This document shows, in pieces, positions 34,971 through 44,106 of a stretch of DNA of 64,000 nucleotides (position 1 is its first letter; the number at the start of each line of letters is the position of its first letter). The translations under genes were made by a program, and so were the position numbers. The stretch comes from Pseudoalteromonas phenolica (GTDB lineage Bacteria > Pseudomonadota > Gammaproteobacteria > Enterobacterales > Alteromonadaceae), in assembly GCF_001444405.1 (NCBI RefSeq), contig NZ_CP013188.1, positions 806,001 to 870,000 on the forward strand, read 5' to 3'. The notes below the pieces were generated by a model that saw only the letters and a list, made by a program, of their open reading frames with translations, had not been told where the DNA came from and searched no databases.

Positions 34971-37900
34971 TTATCTCCAGCTCGTTGTCTTATGTTCTTT
35001 TTCTAGTAGTTCTGATATTGGTAAAGGCTTAGAGAAAAAATACCCTTGCATATAATGGCAGCCTAGGTCAGTTAAGAACCTTAATTGGGTCTGCGTTTCA
35101 ACACCTTCTGCAATGCAAAACATATTTAAATTTTGTGCCAATGAATGGATCGTTTTGACGATAGACTTATTGGTGTGCTGTTCATCCATTTTCCTAACGA
35201 ACGATTGGTCGATCTTAATTATATCTATTGGAAATTGATTAAGATAAGTAAGAGAAGAATAGCCAGTACCAAAATCATCAAGTAGTAGTTTAAAACCAGC
35301 CTCTTTTAACATATTCAAAGAGGCCTTTGCTTTTTCTTTGTCTTCCATTAAAGAGGTTTCTGTTATCTCAAGTCTAAGTCTGGAAGTTGGTAATAAAAAT
35401 GAAGATAAGATATTACATAGATTCTCTGCCGTTTCAGCCCTGATAATATGAATCGGGGATAAATTCAGAGATAAATAAAATTGGTCATTTTTGTCAAATA
35501 AAGGCTTTAGCTCTACCAATGCGCGCTTTAGAGCTTGCTCAGTCATTAATTCTATTAAACCGGTTTCTTCTGCGATGGGAATAAAATCTGCGGGAGAGAT
35601 ATTTTCTCCATTAAGTTGCCATCTAAGCAATAACTCTACACCAATCATTTTGCCGCTGGATGTATTGACGATCGGTTGATAATGATTATAAAAAGCACTG
35701 TCTTTATATGCTGTTTTTAAAGCCGTCTCTAATACCATCTTACGGTTATATTGCTCGATCATTGAGTTGGTGAAGTATTTATAGCCATTACGGCCAAGCT
35801 GTTTTGCTTGGAACATGGCAATATCTGCATGGCGAATTAACTCTTCCGAAGATTTTGCATCAAACGGATATAGTGCTACACCAATACTTGCTGACACACT
35901 GACAGAGATCCCATCTAAATCTATTTTTTCTGGTAATACTGAAATAAGGTTTGCAGTCAAAGTGGTTAAACTCTCAGGTGTTTTTACGTCTTTAACTAAA
36001 ACAAGGAACTCATCTCCACTTTGTCGGCCCAAAATGCAATGTTCTGGTAATAGATTATTAATTCTCTCAGAGATTTTTATAAGTAGTTTGTCACCAGCCT
36101 GATGTCCGTAAGCATCATTAATTGGCTTAAACTTATCTAAATCTATAAATAATAATGCGCAACTAGTGCTTTCGTTTTGTACATCAAATATTGCAAATTC
36201 AATGTGTTGCAACATTAAATTACGGTTAGGAAGATTTGTTAAACTGTCATAATTTGCCAAGTAGCGAAGTTCGTTTTCGGCTTTCTTTTGTTCTGTTAAA
36301 TCAGACATAACAATAACATAATGCTCAATAACTCCAGCATCATTCGCAATGGCGTTTACACTGACATGGATCGGCTTAATCACGTGATCTTTGGTTTCAA
36401 CGGTTAATTCCATTTTAAAGTTTTGATTTGCACTTAATGCTTTAATTCTATTAAGAAGTTGGCGAAGTTTCTTTTTTCCTAATACTTTGGCAAAAGTCAT
36501 AAAAGTTAGGTCATTTAAAGCATTTTCTTCCTTTAAACTAAACGCATCACAAAAGCTATGGTTTACCGATATCGGTGTGAGTTGTGTGTCTAAAATAAGT
36601 AACCATTCGTCAATTTGTGAAAATGCTTGACCTAATATACTGGCTTGTAAATTTGTGGCTTTACTTTCAGTAATATTCGAATAAATACCAGATACAACAA
36701 GCGGGTTACCTTCAACATCACGTTCTGTAACTTGACCTATATCTTGGAACCATAACCATTCCCCGATTAGGTTTTGCAAGCGGTAAGTTAGGTTTATATT
36801 CGAGCTCTTTGATGAAGATAAAGCGCTCCATTGAGATGCAACTTTCTGTCTGTCATCTGGATGGATAAGTTCTATAAAACGATTTAATGAAAGCTCATTT
36901 TGCTGACCACATTCTCTTGTTGACGTTTTATTTCGGTATTGAAATATCAAGTCTTTTTTTAGTTCGACTTTCCAAGTTCCGCTTTTTGTTGATTTAAGCG
37001 CCATTTCAGTTTGTTGCTTAGAAGTGGTCACTGCTAATAATGCTTTTTGGATCGTAGTCTGCCTATTTTTACCCTGTCGGTAAGACAAAAATACTAAAGA
37101 TGTTACTGCTATGAGGTAAATTAACCATGCTGATGGAGAATTCAAAAAGTAATAATCAACTTCTATGGGTATACTCAGACTATTGATGATGTTATTACCA
37201 TCTAAACTTGTCTCATTGATTATTAAGTTATAAGTACCAGGAGCTAACTTAGGAAAAAACAATTTGGTTTTGTCTAAGTCCTTAAGTTGGACGTCTTCAG
37301 AGCCGGTTATGTGTGCATTGAATTTAGTCTTGCGTTGGTGAGCAAAGTCAAAATTAGTAAATTTAATCTCTAAACCAACATCATCATGATTCAAGTTAAG
37401 CACATTTTTCTCTAAAAAAGATGGATAGTAATCGAACTCTGATGACATGATGTTAATGTCAGTTACACTTAACGGTGTTTTAATTAAGCTGCTACTTTCA
37501 ATAAAGTCTGCAGTGTTAAACCAAGTGAGCCCAGACACTGAGCCCAGCACAAAAGTTTGATTATTGAGCTTTAAGCTAGCACCAGCATTAAATTCATTGT
37601 TAGGTAAACCGTTTTTAACATTGTATTTTTCAATAACACCTGTGTTTAATTCGTAGCGAAATAATCCTGATTGTGTTGTAAACCACAAAAAGCCATAGGG
37701 ATCAGACATAACCTCATATAGAGCTTGTTTATCTAACCCAAAATCTTCATTAAGTACCTGAATAACTTGAAAAGTTCTTAAGTCTAACTCTATTAAACCG
37801 TGATGAGATGAAGTTAACCAAATACTTTCATTAACAATTTCCCAGTCATCGATGACTTGAAAAACCTTATCGTTAACATTTTCAAATTCATAAATTGGCG

Positions 37901-39467
37901 CTAATACTTCTGTATTTAAAGAATAAGCGTATAAGCCTTCAATAGAGCTTATGAGAATATCGTCAGGCCTAGTTGGAAGTGTTGGAAGGAAGCGATAAGC
38001 TAAAGCTGTCGGTAATTGCTCGGCAAGCCCTTCAATTGTCGATATAGTTTGATTTGAGGTGTCATAAATAAAATAATCGCTTTCTGTTAAAAAGGCGATT
38101 TGGTGAGTATTTATTTGTTGAGCCGAACTATTAAATGCTTCAAACGGATTCTCTATGCTGCTTTTTAGAACGGGTGGCAAACTAATTGATTTATCATCTA
38201 GGTTTAATAACTTTAACCCTTGGAATGTATCCAAGTATACAAATTTAGAATTGATGTCAGTTTGAAAGATTTCGTAAACTGCATTCGCACCATACACATC
38301 TTTCTTATTATGAGATTGAAAGTAGTAAGTAGGAACTACTGTGTCACTCAATGATGGTATATGAACTACACCATTATCAGTACCATATAGAATTGAGCCA
38401 TCGGCAAGTTGATAAATTGACCAAATGTTATTACTTATAAATTCAGAACCGCTATGAACTAAAGATTTAAACTTTAGTGAAGACAATGGCCAATAGTAAG
38501 CACCATTATGTGTGGCCATCCATAGGACATTATTTGCGTCTAGTTCAAGTGCTAATATGTTTGGTTGGTTAAGTTTAAATTTTGTTTTATCAAGAGAAAG
38601 TGTTTTAGTGAGTTCTTTAGTTTCACGATCAAATCTATAAAGGCCGAACTCAGTGGCAATATAGTCTCCGGCAGGTGTTGATTCGTAGTCCCAAATATTT
38701 AGTGATTTAATTAGATTACTTGTCTGCTCATAATTAAAGCCGTTTTCAAGAAAAGGGGTAGCATACAACCCTTCAACTGTACCAATAAGTAAGCCTAACT
38801 CTTGATCGTACTTTAAAAGCTTAACATTCTGATTAAGCTCATTTTCTTCAGAACCATTCAAGAAATTATGCTTTGATAGAATTCCAGCATCTAGAGAAAG
38901 AGAATATAAGCCATCTGTCGCACCGACAATCAACTGTTTATTATGAGATAAAAAAGTTCTTATTGATTGGCCTGTTTCCAATGAGCCTATGAGTTGAGAT
39001 TCGTAACTAACTAAACTAATTCTATATATATGATTGTCTATCGCAGCGTATAAGTTTTTTCCTACTTTTAGAACCGCATTTATGGGGGAAGTAAAGCTTT
39101 GACTGTCAGATAGTCGGCCTGAATATATTTTTTTCTTTTCAAGTGTATGGACATTGATCAAATAGCTTCCGTCAAAGCTAGTAGATACAAACAAAAATGT
39201 GTCGTCTACCATATTTATATGGAATATTTGCTCATGCAGAAAATCTTTGATTTGATCAGGCAATACTACGTCTAAACCGTCAAATCGGTTTAAGCCTTGT
39301 TCAGTCGAGACCCATATATATCCAAGAGGGTCTTGAACTATGTTATTAACATTTGCTTGAGATAGCCCTTCTTCAGTTGAAAGTCGATAGATTTGCTGAG
39401 TAGGAAACGCATTAAAGCTTATAAAAAATAAAGAAATTAAGAGATAAAAGTAAGGCTTCAAATGCAT
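34971..39467 (-). CDS. Reg_prop/PAS/GGDEF/EAL sensor protein
   Basis: 1498 residues. Signal peptide or TM at the N terminus; two-component-regulator propeller repeats (30-640, e.g. DPLGYIWVSTEQGLNRFDG); a Y_Y_Y domain; TM near 765-785; two PAS domains (about 815-1050); GGDEF (about 1060-1220) with SGDEF; and EAL (about 1235-1490) with ELLLRW, DDFGTGYSSL and AEGVE. Both c-di-GMP domains look intact, the cyclase motif having Ser in the first position. It turns periplasmic ligand sensing into c-di-GMP control. Convergent with the hybrid kinase. Confidence 0.9.
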   Translation of the reverse strand: MHLKPYFYLLISLFFISFNAFPTQQIYRLSTEEGLSQANVNNIVQDPLGYIWVSTEQGLNRFDGLDVVLPDQIKDFLHEQIFHINMVDDTFLFVSTSFDGSYLINVHTLEKKKIYSGRLSDSQSFTSPINAVLKVGKNLYAAIDNHIYRISLVSYESQLIGSLETGQSIRTFLSHNKQLIVGATDGLYSLSLDAGILSKHNFLNGSEENELNQNVKLLKYDQELGLLIGTVEGLYATPFLENGFNYEQTSNLIKSLNIWDYESTPAGDYIATEFGLYRFDRETKELTKTLSLDKTKFKLNQPNILALELDANNVLWMATHNGAYYWPLSSLKFKSLVHSGSEFISNNIWSIYQLADGSILYGTDNGVVHIPSLSDTVVPTYYFQSHNKKDVYGANAVYEIFQTDINSKFVYLDTFQGLKLLNLDDKSISLPPVLKSSIENPFEAFNSSAQQINTHQIAFLTESDYFIYDTSNQTISTIEGLAEQLPTALAYRFLPTLPTRPDDILISSIEGLYAYSLNTEVLAPIYEFENVNDKVFQVIDDWEIVNESIWLTSSHHGLIELDLRTFQVIQVLNEDFGLDKQALYEVMSDPYGFLWFTTQSGLFRYELNTGVIEKYNVKNGLPNNEFNAGASLKLNNQTFVLGSVSGLTWFNTADFIESSSLIKTPLSVTDINIMSSEFDYYPSFLEKNVLNLNHDDVGLEIKFTNFDFAHQRKTKFNAHITGSEDVQLKDLDKTKLFFPKLAPGTYNLIINETSLDGNNIINSLSIPIEVDYYFLNSPSAWLIYLIAVTSLVFLSYRQGKNRQTTIQKALLAVTTSKQQTEMALKSTKSGTWKVELKKDLIFQYRNKTSTRECGQQNELSLNRFIELIHPDDRQKVASQWSALSSSKSSNINLTYRLQNLIGEWLWFQDIGQVTERDVEGNPLVVSGIYSNITESKATNLQASILGQAFSQIDEWLLILDTQLTPISVNHSFCDAFSLKEENALNDLTFMTFAKVLGKKKLRQLLNRIKALSANQNFKMELTVETKDHVIKPIHVSVNAIANDAGVIEHYVIVMSDLTEQKKAENELRYLANYDSLTNLPNRNLMLQHIEFAIFDVQNESTSCALLFIDLDKFKPINDAYGHQAGDKLLIKISERINNLLPEHCILGRQSGDEFLVLVKDVKTPESLTTLTANLISVLPEKIDLDGISVSVSASIGVALYPFDAKSSEELIRHADIAMFQAKQLGRNGYKYFTNSMIEQYNRKMVLETALKTAYKDSAFYNHYQPIVNTSSGKMIGVELLLRWQLNGENISPADFIPIAEETGLIELMTEQALKRALVELKPLFDKNDQFYLSLNLSPIHIIRAETAENLCNILSSFLLPTSRLRLEITETSLMEDKEKAKASLNMLKEAGFKLLLDDFGTGYSSLTYLNQFPIDIIKIDQSFVRKMDEQHTNKSIVKTIHSLAQNLNMFCIAEGVETQTQLRFLTDLGCHYMQGYFFSKPLPISELLEKEHKTTSWR

Positions 39468-39640
39468 TAAATTCTACCAAGCAAACATTCATAATTTTCA
39501 AATTATGAATTTTGTCGAAAACAATAGTTAACATTATGGACATAAATTTAGCATAGTCATCTATGTAGAGCTAGGTTAATACACTTTTACGAAACTAACT
39601 GTTGATATATACATCAATTCATAAGTGATCATTGAAGCAA

Positions 39641-39682
39641 TAGAAATAATTCTTATTAAAATCGTTATTTGTTATTGATAAT
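39641..39682. promoter_or_regulatory. Two Fur-like sites upstream of bfd
   Basis: TAGAAAT-A-ATTCTTA (39641-39655) and a TGATAAT half at 39676-39682 resemble the Fur 7-1-7 pattern with several mismatches. They lie 50-95 bp before the bfd start. Fur control of bfd is common in gammaproteobacteria, which supports them. Confidence 0.5.
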
Positions 39683-39733
39683 GGTTTTTGTTTAGAATAA
39701 AATTACGTTAGTTTAATTTTAAGAGAAACCTTA

Positions 39734-39928
39734 ATGTATATTTGTATTTGCCACGGTGTGACTGATTCAAAAATAGAGCAGGCAATTGAATCTGGTTCGA
39801 CAAGTATGCGTGCTTTAAGCAAGCAGCTTGGTGTAGGAACGCAGTGTGGTAAATGTACAAACTGCACAAAGAAAATTTTGAATCAAAAGCTCATCGAAAT
39901 TGTTGATGTAACAGAGCAGGTTGCTTAA
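39734..39928 (+). CDS. bfd: Bacterioferritin-associated ferredoxin
   Basis: 64 residues with the [2Fe-2S] motif MYICICHG and GTQCGKCTNC, the four Cys arrangement of Bfd. It donates electrons to bacterioferritin for iron release. Fur-like sites precede it. No bfr gene is in this window. Standing alone is normal for this group. Confidence 0.92.
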   Translation: MYICICHGVTDSKIEQAIESGSTSMRALSKQLGVGTQCGKCTNCTKKILNQKLIEIVDVTEQVA

Positions 39929-40081
39929 CCAGCTTTGACATCAGCTTACTTTTTTAAATCAGATATTGATTCCTTTACTATATCTAAAATATTCCCAACC
40001 ATTCCCAACAATTTATCTCTCGTAGTATTCAATCTAAGTTTTATGTAGACTCTAGCCCACTTTTATTTTCAATTTTTTATT

Positions 40082-40663
40082 ATGGCTCAGCTTTATTTCT
40101 ATTACTCGGCGATGAATGCCGGCAAATCTACGACACTCTTGCAATCTGCATTTAATTACAGAGAAAGGGGTATGACTCCACTCATACTGACTGCTGCCAT
40201 TGATAACAGAGCGGGAGTCGGAAAGGTAGCTTCGAGAATTGGCCTAGAAGCAGATGCACATATTTATGATAGAGAAACAAATGTTTTTGCTTTGGTTGAT
40301 AGATTAAATAGTGAGAACAAATTAGATTGTTTACTTGTTGATGAGTGCCAATTTTTGAGCAAGGTACAGGTTAACGCACTGACTGATGTGGTTGATAAGC
40401 TGAAGATACCTGTGTTGTGTTATGGCTTACGTACTGACTTTAAAGGCGAGTTGTTTGAAGGCGCACAATATTTATTGGCTTGGGCAGACAAGCTTGTAGA
40501 GCTTAAAACGATATGTCACTGTGGCAGAAAAGCGAACCGTGTTCTGAGAACAGATGAACACGGAAAAGCAATTCATGACGGTAACCAGGTAGAAATTGGC
40601 GGCAACGATAGATATGTTTCAGTTTGCCGCACCCATTATAAAGAAGCCCTGTCTCTATTATAA
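40082..40663 (+). CDS. tdk: Thymidine kinase
   Basis: 193 residues, type II thymidine kinase. P-loop AMNAGKST, the DECQFL motif (DExx), substrate loop region ending in YGLRTDFKGELFEGA and a zinc site made of CHCG and a C-terminal CRTHY. It phosphorylates thymidine in the salvage pathway. The ATG has no recognisable Shine-Dalgarno (the leader is T-rich), so initiation may be unusual. Ends 10 bp from the convergent rlmF gene. Confidence 0.95.
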   Translation: MAQLYFYYSAMNAGKSTTLLQSAFNYRERGMTPLILTAAIDNRAGVGKVASRIGLEADAHIYDRETNVFALVDRLNSENKLDCLLVDECQFLSKVQVNALTDVVDKLKIPVLCYGLRTDFKGELFEGAQYLLAWADKLVELKTICHCGRKANRVLRTDEHGKAIHDGNQVEIGGNDRYVSVCRTHYKEALSLL

Positions 40664-40672
40664 AAAGTATCT

Positions 40673-41569
40673 TTATTTAGGATTGTAAATGGCTTGTCGC
40701 TCGGAGTGAGTTTGAAAGCTCCAAGCGATGAAACGGCTAGTTTTTTGACCCTGTGCCATTTTCACAACCTTAACTTCAGCGACATCAATTTTCTTGAGCG
40801 CAAGCTTTAAAGCACTGAGAGATTCTTTCTTAGACACCAAAGAAGTAAACCAAGCACATTGCTTGGAATATCGCTTACTCTCTCTGATCATTCTTTTGAT
40901 GAATAATACCTCTCCTCCTTTACACCAGAGTTCGGGTGAATGTCCGCCGAAGTTAAGTGTGGTTTTTGGTTTTTTCCCTAACTTTTGCCATTTTGACTGT
41001 GTTGCTTTATTCGCAGAACGCTCACTGTCATGGAACGGAGGATTACAAAGAGTAATGTGGAAAGTTTGGTCTTGTTCAATAACCCCATGAAAGTATTTGT
41101 CATTGTCTCTTTGTAATACGAGTTTGGTATTTAAACCATTTTTATCGCGAATTTCGTCGGCGTTCTGTAATGCCTTTGGATTGATATCCGATGCAGTGAA
41201 TGACCATTTATAAATCCTTTCCCCAAGAATTGGGTAAATTAAGTTTGCACCTGTGCCGATATCTAATGCCCTAACATTGTTGACAATCTTGTTCTGATTA
41301 TCGATTTTTAGTAGATCGGCCATTGCATGAATATAATCAGCTCTGCCTGGGACTGGTGGGCATAAAAATTCTTTCGATATATCCCAATAACTGATTTTGT
41401 AATGATGCTTTAGAAGTGCTTGATTCAGGCACTTGACAGCATCTGCATTACTAAAATCGATGCTGTCTTTACCAGTAGGTGTTTTAATTACAAATTGTCT
41501 TAATGATGGCGTTACTTTTGTAAGCTTCTCAAAATCATAGCCTTTAGTGTGCGCGTTTCTTGGATGCAT
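40673..41569 (-). CDS. rlmF: 23S rRNA (adenine(1618)-N(6))-methyltransferase
   Basis: 298 residues, matching E. coli RlmF in start HPRNAHTKGYDF, in LCPPVPGRADYIHAMADLL, the SAM motif ALDIGTGANLIYP and the catalytic CNPPFHDS (NPPF motif for N6-adenine). It methylates A1618 of 23S rRNA. Family length about 300-310 agrees. Convergent with tdk. Confidence 0.94.
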   Translation of the reverse strand: MHPRNAHTKGYDFEKLTKVTPSLRQFVIKTPTGKDSIDFSNADAVKCLNQALLKHHYKISYWDISKEFLCPPVPGRADYIHAMADLLKIDNQNKIVNNVRALDIGTGANLIYPILGERIYKWSFTASDINPKALQNADEIRDKNGLNTKLVLQRDNDKYFHGVIEQDQTFHITLCNPPFHDSERSANKATQSKWQKLGKKPKTTLNFGGHSPELWCKGGEVLFIKRMIRESKRYSKQCAWFTSLVSKKESLSALKLALKKIDVAEVKVVKMAQGQKTSRFIAWSFQTHSERQAIYNPK

Positions 41570-41686
41570 ATCATTACTTTAATTAAATTTACGCGTGAAT
41601 TATACCGCGTTCTTGAAACAGCTTAAATAGATATGCATCTGAATTGCGATCTATTACCCACACTGGTACGATGAGATAAAAAGGCA

Positions 41687-42595
41687 ATGGAAATGATTGA
41701 GCAAAATTCACTCTTTATCCCTCTAGAGAATGAGCAAGTTTTACACCTAAGGCATATATTCAATCCTAAAAAGAAAGGTGATGCAGTTTTTCTTCTCCAC
41801 GGCGCTGTAGAAAATGGCAAGATTTTTTATACAGAATCAAATAAAGGGTTTGCGCCCTTCTTAGCAGAACAAGGTTATCAATGTTTTGTCGCTGATTTGC
41901 GAGGTCGTGGGCAAAGTTTGCCTAAAATATCTTCTTCCTCTTATTACGGTCAAACAGAAGCTATCCTTGAAGATATACCCACTATGCTCAATTTTATTAA
42001 AGCGCAAACAGGTCACTTTCCGAAATTTTGGGTTGCGCACTCTTGGGGAGGAGTTTTACTTAATAGCTTTTTAGCGCGTTATCCTGAGCATATTCAATAT
42101 GTTTCAGCATGTGGCTATTTTGGAACAAAAAGAAGTTTATTTAACAATCACCCAAGCAAACTATTACAAGCCAATTTAATTTGGTACACATTGGCGCCAC
42201 TGCTGAGTAAACGCAAAGGTTATTTAGATGCCCGTAAATTGAAATGGGGCAGTGATAACGAGACTGTAAAGTCACATTACCAAAGTATGCAATGGGCGAA
42301 AAAGAAGCCGTGGGTAGATAGTGATGATGGTTTTGATTACGCTAGCGCTATTGAAAATCTAGAACTTCCACCGATCTTGCATATAGCCGGTGCAAAGGAT
42401 AAAGCCTTGGCACAGCCAGTTGATATAAAAGCTTTTATAAATGAGTCAGGAAAGGGGGTGCAAGAGTTGAGAGTTTATGGCAAAAAACATGGTCATAAAA
42501 TTGATTACGACCATATTAATATGCTTACTAGTCGGCATGCCCACAATGACCAGTTTAAGGAGCTGATAGAGTGGTTTGCTCTGTATCGAGTATAG
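41687..42595 (+). CDS. Alpha/beta hydrolase
   Basis: 302 residues with oxyanion loop LLHGAVENGK, nucleophile elbow AHSWGG (Ser), an Asp near AGAKDKALAQP and a C-terminal His (MLTSRHAHND or KKHGHKID), a plausible triad. No signal peptide, so cytoplasmic. Similar to esterase/lysophospholipase-like hydrolases, substrate unknown. Its last 41 bp overlap the end of the convergent sulfotransferase gene. Confidence 0.82.
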   Translation: MEMIEQNSLFIPLENEQVLHLRHIFNPKKKGDAVFLLHGAVENGKIFYTESNKGFAPFLAEQGYQCFVADLRGRGQSLPKISSSSYYGQTEAILEDIPTMLNFIKAQTGHFPKFWVAHSWGGVLLNSFLARYPEHIQYVSACGYFGTKRSLFNNHPSKLLQANLIWYTLAPLLSKRKGYLDARKLKWGSDNETVKSHYQSMQWAKKKPWVDSDDGFDYASAIENLELPPILHIAGAKDKALAQPVDIKAFINESGKGVQELRVYGKKHGHKIDYDHINMLTSRHAHNDQFKELIEWFALYRV

Positions 42596-44012
42596 CCATT
42601 ATCTGTTTTTCATATACCTGCCAATTTGACCTTGGTCCTTGATCTAATGGTTTTCTGACTTGCGCTTTACTTAGTGTCGAGACCGGGCGTTTTGATTTGT
42701 AAAATTCTAAGCATTCAGGCTCAAATTTCTGATATAAGAAATTCAGTAATTTATTTAGCTCTTTTGGTGTTTCGTCTAATAGGTTTTCATAACTTAAGGT
42801 ATAAATATTTCTAGGCAAATGATGTTTAAAATGTGCCATCATTTCTTCCTGAAAATCTGCATATTGCTTATATTCTGTTAAGGAGCAAAAGTAGGGTTCA
42901 TTTTCTGCGAAGTGATTACTGTAAACTGACCATGCATTCGCATTAAAAGAGCGAGTTAAATGGACAATTCTTGCGTCAGGAAAAATCTTTTGAATTAATC
43001 CAATGTTTTGAAAATTGGCAGGTAATTTATTTATGACAACTTCCTCACCTACACGATGCTTTTTAATTTCATCGACATATAAACTGCGGCAATGGTCGAG
43101 CATCGATGTGGTTAATGTATGAAGACATTCTGGAAAAGGAGCTTCATTACGCATCTGTAAATAAGGCACAATTTTGTCACTAATTATTGTGCTTTCACCC
43201 ATGCTACCTATATTACTATGTTGAACCAACATCTGTTCTAATAATGTTGAACCAGTTCTAGGAAGCCCGACAATGAAAGTAGGAGTAAACGTGGCCTTTA
43301 CTTTATCGTTGGGTTGACTAAAGAAATCGTCTGAGCACTGATCTTTAAGCGCGTCAAAAAAGGAGCTCATATCGGCAGTTTTGAATTCACACAAACTGAG
43401 CTGAAGTTCATTTGCAAGTTTGAAATAATCAAATGCCTGATTATGGTCGTTTAATCTGTGATTACATTTAGCAAGAGAATAATAAACAACAATTTTCAAG
43501 CGTTTGTTATCATATTCAGTTAACAGTGAATGAAGTTTTTCAATATGTGCTTCTAATTTGTTAGTCGCAGAAATCTGAGAAAGTTCATGTAACATGAAAG
43601 CGGTAACCGCACTGGGCGGGCACGCTAAGCCAGCTTCAAACGTGCGCTCTGCATTTTCAATAAAACCGTGGTCTAAATAGAATAAACCTAATTGATAATG
43701 TGCCTGGGCATTATGCTTTGCAACACTTAAGGTATATTCAAGTACTGTCTTGGCGTCAACTGAAGAGCCAACAGCCATAAATGCATCTGCGAGCGCAAAG
43801 AGGGGGTCTAACATTTTTGGTAGGTGTTCGCAGGCACGTTTTAAATAATAAATAGCGCTGTCGTAATCTTCCAAGCGCATACAAATTCGACCAAGACCAA
43901 ATAATGCGGGACCAATTTTATTATTTTCCTTTAATACTGCTTTGAACATAAACTCAGCTTCTCTGAGTTTTCCTTGCTCTAATAATTCGTTTGCTCTTTT
44001 CAGTAATAGCAT
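42555..44012 (-). CDS. TPR-containing sulfotransferase family protein
   Basis: 485 residues. Tetratricopeptide repeats fill about 1-200 (EAEFMFKAVLKENNKIGPALFGLGR is one repeat boundary). The C-terminal half has the PAPS-binding 5'-PSB loop FIVGLPRTGSTLLE and the region RIVHLTRSFNANAWS, typical of sulfotransferases. A bacterial TPR-sulfotransferase is common in marine gammaproteobacteria; the acceptor is unknown. It overlaps the hydrolase 3' end by 41 bp in the opposite direction. No clear Shine-Dalgarno before ATG. Confidence 0.83.
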   Translation of the reverse strand: MLLLKRANELLEQGKLREAEFMFKAVLKENNKIGPALFGLGRICMRLEDYDSAIYYLKRACEHLPKMLDPLFALADAFMAVGSSVDAKTVLEYTLSVAKHNAQAHYQLGLFYLDHGFIENAERTFEAGLACPPSAVTAFMLHELSQISATNKLEAHIEKLHSLLTEYDNKRLKIVVYYSLAKCNHRLNDHNQAFDYFKLANELQLSLCEFKTADMSSFFDALKDQCSDDFFSQPNDKVKATFTPTFIVGLPRTGSTLLEQMLVQHSNIGSMGESTIISDKIVPYLQMRNEAPFPECLHTLTTSMLDHCRSLYVDEIKKHRVGEEVVINKLPANFQNIGLIQKIFPDARIVHLTRSFNANAWSVYSNHFAENEPYFCSLTEYKQYADFQEEMMAHFKHHLPRNIYTLSYENLLDETPKELNKLLNFLYQKFEPECLEFYKSKRPVSTLSKAQVRKPLDQGPRSNWQVYEKQIMAILDTEQTTLSAP

Positions 44013-44053
44013 TTTTATTTTTAAATTATTTATTTGTATTAATAATAAAAATA

Positions 44054-44087
44054 AAAAGGCGAAATAGCTATCGCCATTTCGCCTTTT
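44054..44087 (-). terminator. Terminator downstream of TonB receptor gene
   Basis: Perfect 12-bp inverted repeat aaaaggcgaaat (44054-44065) and its complement (44076-44087), loop of 10 nt. On the minus strand the right arm runs into a T-rich tract. It ends the leftward receptor gene, 20 bp after its stop. Confidence 0.85.
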
Positions 44088-44106
44088 GCTGCTGGGTTAC
44101 AGTAAT

